Shown here piece after piece: positions 1 to 5,109 of a stretch of DNA of 5,349 bases. Source of the DNA: Spirochaetales bacterium (GTDB lineage Bacteria; Spirochaetota; Spirochaetia; DSM-27196; SLST01); assembly GCA_007130265.1 (NCBI GenBank), contig SLST01000345.1, positions 1-5,349 on the forward strand. The letters are read 5' to 3'. The position numbers and the translations under genes were made by a program. Position 1 is the first letter of the stretch; every line of letters starts with the position of its first letter. A model generated the notes under the pieces. It ran no database searches. It was given only the letters and a program-made list of their open reading frames with translations, and was not told the origin of the DNA.

Positions 1-197
1 TCGTCGAGCCAGCCGAGCTCGAACCGGCCTTCCTCCGGCTCCATCGCGACCCAGGCGAAGATGCCCAGGCTCACGACGTTTACCTTTGCCTTCTTCATGA
101 GGCGCACGTCCTCGGCGAGGACGTCGGGGCGATCGAGCCACTGGTCGGGGTTGTAGTCGCCGCCGTGGAGGAGATGGTCGAATGGGAGCTGGTTCAT
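1..197 (-). CDS. Beta-galactosidase, glycoside hydrolase family 42, N-terminal fragment
   Basis: GH42 enzymes hydrolyse terminal beta-galactosides on an (alpha/beta)8 barrel, usually in the cytoplasm. Only the first 65 codons lie in the window; the rest of a protein that is normally about 650-700 residues runs off the left edge. The visible part reads through the start of the barrel: GGDYNPDQW at residues 12-20 is the family's hallmark N-terminal motif, followed by a DVRLMKKAKVNVV helix-strand (30-42) and FAWVAMEPEEGRF at 47-59, where GH42 proteins have the 'F.W...EP..G.f' signature. There is no signal peptide. The ATG at 197-195 is chosen because the homology starts within ten residues of it and a -10-like hexamer lies 5 nt upstream. 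The gene is divergent from the methyltransferase. Family assignment is firm; the exact substrate (lactose, galacto-oligosaccharide, arabinogalactan) cannot be told from this fragment. Confidence 0.9.
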   Translation of the reverse strand, partial: MNQLPFDHLLHGGDYNPDQWLDRPDVLAEDVRLMKKAKVNVVSLGIFAWVAMEPEEGRFELGWLD

Positions 198-202
198 GAC
201 TC

Positions 203-208
203 TTTATA
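203..208 (-). promoter_or_regulatory. Candidate -10 element of the GH42 gene (leaderless)
   Basis: Read on the minus strand the hexamer is TATAAA, 5 of 6 matches to TATAAT, separated from the ATG by only five bases (GAGTC). A transcript starting at the usual distance from this box would begin at or next to the start codon. A weak -35 candidate, TTGGAC, lies at 232-227 with an 18-bp spacer. The AAGAG near the ATG is too close (2 nt) to act as a normal Shine-Dalgarno. The placement is seen directly; activity is inferred. Confidence 0.5.
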
Positions 209-219
209 CCGTGCACGGT
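208..219. promoter_or_regulatory. Perfect 12-bp palindrome in the divergent promoter, candidate operator
   Basis: ACCGTGCACGGT is its own reverse complement. It touches the upstream edge of the GH42 -10 hexamer and sits inside the spacer between its -10 and putative -35, where a bound repressor would block RNA polymerase. Short dyads in this position are typical for LacI- or TetR-type regulators of sugar genes, but no regulator gene is present in the window and the sequence matches no operator I can name. A 12-bp perfect palindrome can also occur by chance in a GC-rich genome. Confidence 0.35.
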
Positions 220-274
220 TGATTGGGTCCAACCGCCGTGCGCGACCCAGCCCTGTCCAGTCCCCCGCCCGGTA

Positions 275-283
275 TGGTAGCTT
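275..283 (+). promoter_or_regulatory. Candidate extended -10 of the methyltransferase gene (leaderless)
   Basis: TGG-TAGCTT gives a TGn extension followed by a TAnnnT hexamer (278-283) that ends 7 nt before the ATG at 291. An overlapping alternative, TATGGT at 273-278, would leave 12 nt. No Shine-Dalgarno is present in the bases before the ATG (CGCGGGC). This fits a transcript starting at the A of the ATG. No convincing -35 is seen. Confidence 0.4.
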
Positions 284-290
284 CGCGGGC

Positions 291-1361
291 ATGCAGACTC
301 GCCACCGTGTGCTACTCGGGTCGGCCGCATGCATCGATCTGGCCGCTGAATCGGTGAACCTCGTGGTCACCTCACCGCCGTACCCCATGATCGAGATGTG
401 GGACCAGTCGTTCTCCGATCAGGATGGAGGCATCGCGAGGCACCTCGAGCGCGGCGACGGGCCCGCGGCATTCGAGGCGATGCACCGGGTACTCGACGAG
501 GCGTGGGGCGAGTGCTACCGCGTCCTGCGTCCCGGAGGCTTCGCCTGCATCAACATCGGCGATGCGACACGCTCGATAGCCGAGCAGTTCCGGCTCTACA
601 CGAACCACGCCCGGATCGTCGTCGCATGCGAGGCACTCGGGTTCCAGAGCCTGCCGGCCGTCATCTGGCGAAAGCAGACGAACGCTCCGAACAAGTTCAT
701 GGGGTCGGGCATGCTGCCGTCCGGCGCCTACGTGACGCTCGAGCACGAGTACATCCTGGTCCTCCGCAAGGGCGGCAAGCGGATCTTTGCCCCGGCCGAC
801 AGGGAGCGCCGGTCCAGGAGCGCCTTCTTCTGGGAGGAGCGCAACACCTGGTTCTCCGATCTCTGGGACTTCAAGGGTGTCCAGCAGCGACTCGGCTCGA
901 ACGAGGCGCGGGCGCGCAGCGGAGCCTTCCCCTTCGAGCTCGCCTTCCGGCTCATCTCCATGTACAGCACGCAGGGTGACCTGGTGCTCGATCCCTTCCT
1001 CGGGACCGGAACGACCACTTCGGCGGCCGTTGCCTGCGCGCGGGACTCAGTCGGCGTTGAAACCGACGCAGGGCTCCTGCCGCTGATCGAAGCAACGATC
1101 GAGGCCGGAGCGACGCTCGGGCACGAGCGTCAGCTCGCCCGCCTGCGGGCGCACGACGAGTTCGTTCGTCGTTACGAGGCCGAGAAGGGTCGGACGCCGG
1201 GGCACACCAGCACGACCTACGGGTTCCCGGTTGTCACCCGGCAGGAGGTCGATCTCGTGTTTCCCCGCGTGACCGCGGTGCGTCGAGGCGCTGAGCATGA
1301 GTGGGTTGTCGATCACGAGCCGTTGTGCGACCACGGTGAACCGCAGCTCGACCTCTTCTGA
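291..1361 (+). CDS. DNA amino-methyltransferase, beta-type motif order, probably N4-cytosine
   Basis: This is an S-adenosylmethionine-dependent DNA methylase of 356 residues. The catalytic motif IV is TSPPYP (27-32), and the SAM-binding FxGxG motif I is DPFLGTGTT near the C-terminus (234-242). Motif IV before motif I, with the recognition region between them, is the beta arrangement. T/SPPY rather than DPPY is usual for N4-cytosine enzymes, so m4C is the likelier product, although m6A is possible. Other conserved-looking blocks are PGGFACINIGD (81-91), EHEYILVLRKG (151-161) and FFWEERNTWFSDLW (179-192). The frame is open upstream to 165, but the ATG at 291 is preferred: the extra 42 residues would be antisense to the GH42 gene and look non-conserved, and a -10 element lies just upstream of 291. 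No endonuclease, specificity subunit or Vsr gene is adjacent, so it appears solitary within this window. The target sequence cannot be predicted. Confidence 0.9.
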   Translation: MQTRHRVLLGSAACIDLAAESVNLVVTSPPYPMIEMWDQSFSDQDGGIARHLERGDGPAAFEAMHRVLDEAWGECYRVLRPGGFACINIGDATRSIAEQFRLYTNHARIVVACEALGFQSLPAVIWRKQTNAPNKFMGSGMLPSGAYVTLEHEYILVLRKGGKRIFAPADRERRSRSAFFWEERNTWFSDLWDFKGVQQRLGSNEARARSGAFPFELAFRLISMYSTQGDLVLDPFLGTGTTTSAAVACARDSVGVETDAGLLPLIEATIEAGATLGHERQLARLRAHDEFVRRYEAEKGRTPGHTSTTYGFPVVTRQEVDLVFPRVTAVRRGAEHEWVVDHEPLCDHGEPQLDLF

Positions 1362-1376
1362 GCCGATGCGCGGCTC
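1360..1376 (+). terminator. Small hairpin at the methyltransferase stop, possible weak terminator
   Basis: GAGCCG (1360-1365) pairs perfectly with CGGCTC (1371-1376) around a five-base loop ATGCG. The stem begins inside the TGA stop codon. It is not followed by a T-run, so it is not a classical intrinsic terminator; it may only mark the 3' end or stabilise it. It separates the methyltransferase from the promoter of the next gene. Confidence 0.3.
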
Positions 1377-1395
1377 CCTCATCGCCCCGCCGTCG

Positions 1396-1404
1396 TGCTA
1401 TAGT
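1396..1404 (+). promoter_or_regulatory. Candidate extended -10 promoter of the MFS-led operon (leaderless)
   Basis: TGC-TATAGT is an extended -10 (TGn followed by a hexamer with 5 of 6 matches to TATAAT). It is the best promoter-like match I found in the window. It ends 5 nt before the ATG at 1410, too close for a 5' leader with a ribosome binding site, and no Shine-Dalgarno is present. No clear -35 is visible, as is common with extended -10 promoters. It would drive the MFS gene and, by read-through, the three genes behind it. Confidence 0.5.
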
Positions 1405-1409
1405 TCCGG

Positions 1410-2612
1410 ATGACCATGCGTCGTACGGCGACCGACCGACAGATCGTCGCGCTCAACTTCGCCTCGATGACCCAGCACGGGGTGATCCTCCTGCTCGTCG
1501 GGCCGATGATCCCGAACATCATGAGAACCTTCGAGATCGGCGAGAGCCTCGCCGGCCTGCTCCTCGCGATGGGCGCGCTCGGGTTCCTCTGCGGCCCGCT
1601 CATCGCAGGCGCGGTTATCGACCGGGTAGACGTTCGCGCCGCTCTGCTCATCGGCTTTCTGATCGAGTTTCTCATCCTCTGCGTCTACGGTCTGACGCCT
1701 GTCTTCGGGCTTGCCGTGGCCGCACACTTCGTCATGCTGCTCGGCTCATCGTTCATCGAGACCTCGGCGAACGTGATGCCGTCGCTCACGCATACCGGCC
1801 GCCCGGCGCACGCGGTCATGAGCCTCGTCCACACGTTCTTCAGCATCGGGGCATTCATTGGACCGTTCCTGATCGGTCTCTACCTCGAGGCGACCGGCGA
1901 GTGGCGACCGGTCATGTTCTTCGCGCTCGTTCCAACCGGGATCCTTCTTCTGTGGACCGGACGCCTGCGGCTTCCCGTGCGCGAGAAGACCCGGGCCGAC
2001 GCCTTACCCACCGGCTCAGCCGGAGACGCGGTTCCGACGAACGGCAACCATCTGCGTACGGTGATACGAAGGCGATCGGTCCTCCTCGGGGCGCTTACGC
2101 TCATGTTGTACGTGGGCGCCGAGGTAGGCACCTCGAGCTGGGTCGTGTACTACCTGCAGCGCGAGCTCGGGATGAGCGCGGTCGCCTCCGCCTCAGGGCT
2201 GTCGATCCTGTGGATCTTCATCCTCGCCGGAAGGCTTGCGAACAGCGTGCTCGGCAACCGATTCTCGAGTCGATGTCTAGTGACCACATCCGGGCTTGTA
2301 GGGGCGGTCGCGGTCGTGCTCTTCCTCTTCGCCCGGACCACGGCGTCGGCCTACACGGTCCTCGCGTTGATGGGGCTCTGCTTCTCCGGCGTCTTTCCGA
2401 ACGTCATGGGCGAGCTCAACCGGCGCGACCCGCAGCGGGTAGGCACGGTGACCGCCGTCATGGCGATGGGCGCGGCGACCGGAGCCGGACTTTTTCAATG
2501 GTTCGTCGGCTTCCTCGCGGAGACGATCTCGCTGACCGCAGCCTTCGTGACACCGGCCGTCCTCCAGATTCTGCTCGTGATCACCTTCCAGGTTGCAGCC
2601 CGAAGCGAGTAG
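1410..2612 (+). CDS. MFS permease, FHS (fucose permease)-like sugar transporter
   Basis: This is an inner-membrane secondary transporter of 400 residues, a normal MFS length, with about twelve hydrophobic segments in two halves. The halves are split by a hydrophilic loop at roughly 188-222 that ends in the basic stretch RTVIRRRS. A degenerate motif A, GAVIDRVDVRAA, lies after the second helix (67-78). FHS-like features are ALNFASMTQHG near the N-terminus, SSFIETSANVMPS (113-125), MSLVHTFFSIGAFIGP (137-152), YVGAEVGTSSWVVYYL (234-249) and FSGVFPNVMGELNRR (325-339). The FHS family imports hexoses such as fucose, glucose or galactose by proton symport; the substrate here is unknown. The ATG at 1410 sits 5 nt after an extended -10; a second in-frame ATG at 1416 is an alternative. 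The gap to the next gene is 18 nt, so the gene probably heads a four-gene unit and may import that unit's substrate. Confidence 0.85.
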   Translation: MTMRRTATDRQIVALNFASMTQHGVILLLVGPMIPNIMRTFEIGESLAGLLLAMGALGFLCGPLIAGAVIDRVDVRAALLIGFLIEFLILCVYGLTPVFGLAVAAHFVMLLGSSFIETSANVMPSLTHTGRPAHAVMSLVHTFFSIGAFIGPFLIGLYLEATGEWRPVMFFALVPTGILLLWTGRLRLPVREKTRADALPTGSAGDAVPTNGNHLRTVIRRRSVLLGALTLMLYVGAEVGTSSWVVYYLQRELGMSAVASASGLSILWIFILAGRLANSVLGNRFSSRCLVTTSGLVGAVAVVLFLFARTTASAYTVLALMGLCFSGVFPNVMGELNRRDPQRVGTVTAVMAMGAATGAGLFQWFVGFLAETISLTAAFVTPAVLQILLVITFQVAARSE

Positions 2613-2618
2613 TTTCAG

Positions 2619-2624
2619 TATCTT
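2619..2624 (+). promoter_or_regulatory. Candidate internal -10 before the CofE-like gene (leaderless)
   Basis: TATCTT fits TAnnnT and ends 6 nt before the ATG at 2631, inside the 18-nt gap after the MFS stop. No Shine-Dalgarno lies in the gap or the last MFS codons. Either the gene has its own leaderless promoter, or it is translated from the MFS transcript without an SD. The -35 region would lie in the MFS 3' end, where only TTGCAG at 2593 with a 20-bp spacer is visible. This is the weakest of the four boxes. Confidence 0.3.
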
Positions 2625-2630
2625 CGCGCA

Positions 2631-3380
2631 ATGACTGTGACGGCCGTACAGACCCGGCGGGTGACCGCCGGCGACAGACCGCTCGAAGCGTTGCTCGACG
2701 AGTCCATCGAGCGGCTCGAACCGGGCTCGATTCTGGCGATCTCGTCGAAGATCGTCGCGCTCTGCGAGGGCCGCGTCGTGCCACATGAGGGGACCGACAA
2801 GGCGGCGCTCGTCGAACGAGAGGCGCAGCTCTACCTCCCGCGATCGAGCAGCCGGTACGACGTGTCGCTCGCGATCAAGGGTAACGTGCTGATCCCCTCG
2901 GCCGGCGTCGACGAGTCGAACACCGACGGCGACCTCGTGCTCTGGCCGGCCGACCCGCAGGCTTCGGCAAATGCCGCCTGGCGACACCTGACGAGCCGGT
3001 TTGCGACGGATGTGCTCGGCGTTATCATCACCGACTCCACGACGATGCCGCTTCGCATGGGCGTCTGCGGAATCCCCATCGCCCACTGCGGGTTCCGTGC
3101 CCTGAACGACTTCGTGGGCACGCAGGATCTCTTCGGGCGGCCGCTCGAGATGACCCGCGCGAACGTCGCGCTCGGGATCGCGGCGGCCGCGGTCGCCGTG
3201 ATGGGTGAGGCGGCCGAACAGACGCCGCTTGCGATCGTCACGGGCCTGCCCTTTGTGGCGTTTCAGGAGCGTGAGCCGACGGCGGCCGAGCTCGACGCAC
3301 TGACGATCGCGCCGGAAGACGACCTGTACGCGCCGTTGTTGCAGGCGGTGCAGTGGCGCAGAGGAGGAGCGCAGCGATGA
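2631..3380 (+). CDS. CofE-like gamma-glutamyl ligase (F420-0:L-glutamate ligase superfamily)
   Basis: This 249-residue protein has the length and block order of the F420_ligase (CofE) fold. CofE uses GTP and divalent metal to add L-glutamate to coenzyme F420-0. Matching blocks are ISSKIVALCEGRVV (37-50), SAGVDESNTDGDLVLWPADPQA (from residue 90, the CofE 'NAGVDxSN' block), LGVIITDSTTMPLRMG (129-144), DLFGRPLEMT (166-175) and MGEAAEQTPLAIVTG (191-205). True CofE proteins usually read SDTxGRPxRxGxxxxAIG in the third block; here it is TDSTTMPLRMGVCGIPI. This resembles the branch often annotated 'putative folate metabolism gamma-glutamate ligase' rather than classical CofE. No other F420 gene (cofC, cofD, fbiC) is in the window. 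The start is the first ATG after the MFS stop, and the TGA overlaps the next ATG. Fold is confident. The acceptor is unknown and may not be F420, so no gene symbol is given. Confidence 0.8.
   Translation: MTVTAVQTRRVTAGDRPLEALLDESIERLEPGSILAISSKIVALCEGRVVPHEGTDKAALVEREAQLYLPRSSSRYDVSLAIKGNVLIPSAGVDESNTDGDLVLWPADPQASANAAWRHLTSRFATDVLGVIITDSTTMPLRMGVCGIPIAHCGFRALNDFVGTQDLFGRPLEMTRANVALGIAAAAVAVMGEAAEQTPLAIVTGLPFVAFQEREPTAAELDALTIAPEDDLYAPLLQAVQWRRGGAQR
3361..3369 (+). promoter_or_regulatory. Strong Shine-Dalgarno of the asparaginase gene, inside the ligase 3' end
   Basis: GAGGAGGAG contains a full AGGAGG (3362-3367) 9 nt before the ATG at 3377. It decides the start of the downstream gene over the in-frame ATG at 3353, which lies upstream of this site. 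With the ATGA overlap it indicates translational coupling. Confidence 0.8.
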
Positions 3381-4234
3381 GCGAACCGGTGCTCGTGTCA
3401 ACCTGGCACCACGGCCGTGGCGCGAACGAGGCCGGCTGGCCGCATCTCGTGTCCCGAAGTGCTCTCGACGCGGTGGAGGAGGCCGTGAGAACCGCGGAGG
3501 CCGACCCGGAGGTTCGATCGGTCGGGCGCGGCGGGTATCCCGACCGGCTCGGGCGGGTCACGCTCGACGCGGTCGTCATGGACCACGACTATCGCTGCGG
3601 AGCGGTCGCCGCACTCGAGGGCTTCCTCCACGCGGTGAGTGTTGCCCGCGAGGTCATGGAGCGCACCGACCACGTCCTTCTTGCGGGCGCAGGTGCGGCG
3701 GACTTCGCCCGCTCGATCGGGATGCAGCCGGAGCGCCTTCTCACCGCCGAGACCATGCGCCTCTTCGAGGAGAAGGTGCGCGTACGCGAGACCGCGCCGG
3801 CGAACATCGAGAACCATGACACGATTGTCTCGCTCGGGTGTGATGCGCAGGGGCGTCTCGCAGGCGCCTGTTCGACGAGCGGGCTCATGAACCGGCTGCA
3901 TGGCCGGGTAGGGGACTCTCCCATCGTGGGGGCGGGTCTCTACGTGGACGGCGAAGTGGGCGCCGCCGGTGCGACGGGGCACGGTGAGCTCGCGCTCAGG
4001 GTCGCGGCGAGCGCCCTCGTGATCGAGCGGATGCGCGGGGGGCTCGCCGTGGCGGCCGCGTGCGAGAGCGTGATCGAGCATATCCGGCGGCGGCTGCGCC
4101 CGGGCCCGGACCGGCAGCTCGCACTCCTGGCGATCGATCGCGACGGCAGGTGCGGGGCGGCGGCGCTCCTGCCCGGCTTCTCGTACGCGCTGACGAGGGC
4201 AGGGGTGCACGAGATGGTCGAGGTAGACGCGTGA
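3377..4234 (+). CDS. N4-(beta-N-acetylglucosaminyl)-L-asparaginase family Ntn-hydrolase
   Basis: This 285-residue protein belongs to the asparaginase_2 / glycosylasparaginase family, which cleaves the amide between GlcNAc and asparagine after self-cleaving into alpha and beta chains. The beta chain would begin at Thr149 in ENHDTI, the expected N-terminal nucleophile. Strong family blocks follow: STSGLMNRLHGRVGDSPIVG (from residue 167), with the substrate-binding Arg177 and Asp180, then GAGLYVDGEVGAAGATGHGE (from 185). The alpha part has GYPDRLGRVTLDAVVMD (53-69), GAVAALEGF (75-83) and VAREVMERTDHVLLAGAGA (from 89). One deviation: the residue after Thr-Ile is Val, where glycosylasparaginases typically have Gly. 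There is no signal peptide, so it should act in the cytoplasm on an imported substrate. The start at 3377 is fixed by the strong SD and the ATGA overlap with the ligase; the stop overlaps the next GTG. Related isoaspartyl peptidases are a less likely alternative because of the HDTI/GRVGDSP signature. Confidence 0.9.
   Translation: MSEPVLVSTWHHGRGANEAGWPHLVSRSALDAVEEAVRTAEADPEVRSVGRGGYPDRLGRVTLDAVVMDHDYRCGAVAALEGFLHAVSVAREVMERTDHVLLAGAGAADFARSIGMQPERLLTAETMRLFEEKVRVRETAPANIENHDTIVSLGCDAQGRLAGACSTSGLMNRLHGRVGDSPIVGAGLYVDGEVGAAGATGHGELALRVAASALVIERMRGGLAVAAACESVIEHIRRRLRPGPDRQLALLAIDRDGRCGAAALLPGFSYALTRAGVHEMVEVDA
4220..4224 (+). promoter_or_regulatory. Shine-Dalgarno of the metallophosphoesterase gene
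   Basis: GAGGT ends 6 nt before the GTG at 4231, within the last codons of the asparaginase gene. It supports the GTG start, since no in-frame ATG lies near the conserved N-terminus. Confidence 0.6.
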
Positions 4235-5109
4235 TACGCTTCGGGCTTTTCGCGGACACGCACTACGCGCGGGGGAAGCAGTATGGAACCCGCTACTGCG
4301 ACCGGTCGCTCGACAAGCTGCAGGTCTGCCTCGATGCCTTTCGCGCGCGGGGGGTCGAGTTTGTCGTGAACCTTGGTGACATCATCGACGGGGCGCACGA
4401 CGAGGCGGTTGATCTCGCCAACCTTGCGTCGGTGCGACAGCTGCTCGACCAGAGCGGCCTTGCCGTGCATCACGTGCTCGGGAACCACGACATCGAGTCG
4501 ATGAACAAGACGCAGGTGCTCGGCGCGCTGCACGTGCCGTCCACCCCCGGCGCGCGGCCCACCCCCGGCGCGGCCGCTGGTGGAGGTGCCGCTGCCCTGG
4601 ACGGTGCCTGGTACTCATTCGACGCCGGCGAGTGCCGGATGATCGTGCTCGATGCGAACTACCGCACCGATGGCGCCGCCTACGACTCCGGAAACTACGA
4701 GTGGGACGATACGCTCATCCCGGAGATCGAGCTCGAGTGGCTTGGCGCCGAGCTGTGCCTGACCGGGAGCGCGGCATCCGGCGGCTCGGCTCCTGAGCAT
4801 ACCTGCGTCTTCGTGCACCAGAACCTCGACGACCGTCCGTCGCAGAATGGAGGCGACCCGCACCTCGTCGCGAACTGCGCGAGGGTGCGCGCCGTGCTCG
4901 AGAGCTCGGGGCGCCCGGTCACCGTCTTCCAGGGGCACTATCATCCGGGGCTGTATCAGTCGACCGGCGGTATCTCCTATGTGACGTTGAAGGCGATGTG
5001 CGAGGGCGAGGCGAGCGAGGACAATGCCTGGGCGATTGTTACCGTCGACGAAGGCGTGCGCGTCGAGGGCTTCGGGAAGCAGGAGTCGTACCGGATTGCC
5101 CGTGGTTAG
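4231..5109 (+). CDS. Metallophosphoesterase, ADP-ribose/CDP-alcohol diphosphatase-like
   Basis: This is a 292-residue cytoplasmic calcineurin-like phosphoesterase with the dinuclear metal-site motifs in order: DTH (Asp9, His11), GD (Asp50 in NLGDIIDG), GNHD (84-87), His196 in VFVHQN, and GHYH (235-238). The N-terminus, FGLFADTHYA followed by a Tyr-rich RYCDRSLDKL segment and VNLGDIIDG, resembles the Mn-dependent ADP-ribose/CDP-alcohol diphosphatase group (ADPRM) more than generic Icc/CpdA proteins. Substrates in that group are nucleoside diphosphate-X compounds; the substrate here is not proven. GTG is the start: its codon overlaps the asparaginase stop (GTGA), and the fold's first beta-strand begins at residue 3. 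An Ala/Gly/Pro-rich insertion (about 104-126) sits between LHVPS and WYSFDAG and contains a short tandem duplication. A second flexible stretch, SAASGGSAPEH, lies at 180-190. The gene ends tail-to-tail with the minus-strand MFS gene, stops overlapping. Confidence 0.85.
   Translation: MIRFGLFADTHYARGKQYGTRYCDRSLDKLQVCLDAFRARGVEFVVNLGDIIDGAHDEAVDLANLASVRQLLDQSGLAVHHVLGNHDIESMNKTQVLGALHVPSTPGARPTPGAAAGGGAAALDGAWYSFDAGECRMIVLDANYRTDGAAYDSGNYEWDDTLIPEIELEWLGAELCLTGSAASGGSAPEHTCVFVHQNLDDRPSQNGGDPHLVANCARVRAVLESSGRPVTVFQGHYHPGLYQSTGGISYVTLKAMCEGEASEDNAWAIVTVDEGVRVEGFGKQESYRIARG
4541..4576 (+). repeat. Two-copy 18-bp tandem repeat inside the metallophosphoesterase
   Basis: The 14-mer CCACCCCCGGCGCG occurs at 4541-4554 and again at 4559-4572, an 18-bp period. 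In frame it encodes STPGAR followed by PTPGAA. The length is a multiple of three, so the reading frame is kept. It lies in a low-complexity loop outside the metal-binding motifs and looks like slippage or a local duplication. Confidence 0.75.

Larger units (their letters stand above)
1410..5109 (+). other. Predicted four-gene operon: permease, CofE-like ligase, Ntn-asparaginase, phosphoesterase
   Basis: All four genes run in the same direction with gaps of +18, -4 and -4 bp. The two 4-bp overlaps (ATGA at 3377-3380, GTGA at 4231-4234), each with its own SD, strongly suggest co-transcription and coupled translation of the last three genes. The permease is linked less tightly because the 18-nt gap may hold a separate promoter. 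No terminator is seen inside the unit or in the overlapping stops at its end. Confidence 0.75.

Noticed and set aside
165..290. N-terminal extension of the methyltransferase by 42 residues from an upstream in-frame ATG
   Set aside because: It would overlap the GH42 gene in antisense, the residues look unlike the rest of the family, and a -10-like element lies directly before the ATG at 291.
291..1361. Restriction-modification system
   Set aside because: No endonuclease or specificity protein is encoded next to the methylase; both neighbours are clear metabolic or transport genes.
3353..3376. Upstream in-frame ATG for the asparaginase gene
   Set aside because: The strong AGGAGG lies between it and the ATG at 3377, and the family similarity starts after 3377.
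2277..3401. Long open frame of 374 codons on the minus strand across the MFS end and the ligase gene
   Set aside because: Its translation is Arg/Gly/His-rich without recognisable domains, and it lies opposite two well-supported genes; it is a typical GC-rich antisense shadow.
3398..4210. 270-codon open frame on the minus strand opposite the asparaginase gene
   Set aside because: The composition is Arg/Pro/His-rich with no family motif, while the plus-strand gene has a complete Ntn-hydrolase signature.
4060..4230. Upstream extension of the metallophosphoesterase inside the asparaginase gene
   Set aside because: The extra residues are Arg/Gly/Pro/Ala-rich, the conserved fold begins at the GTG at 4231, and an SD precedes that codon.
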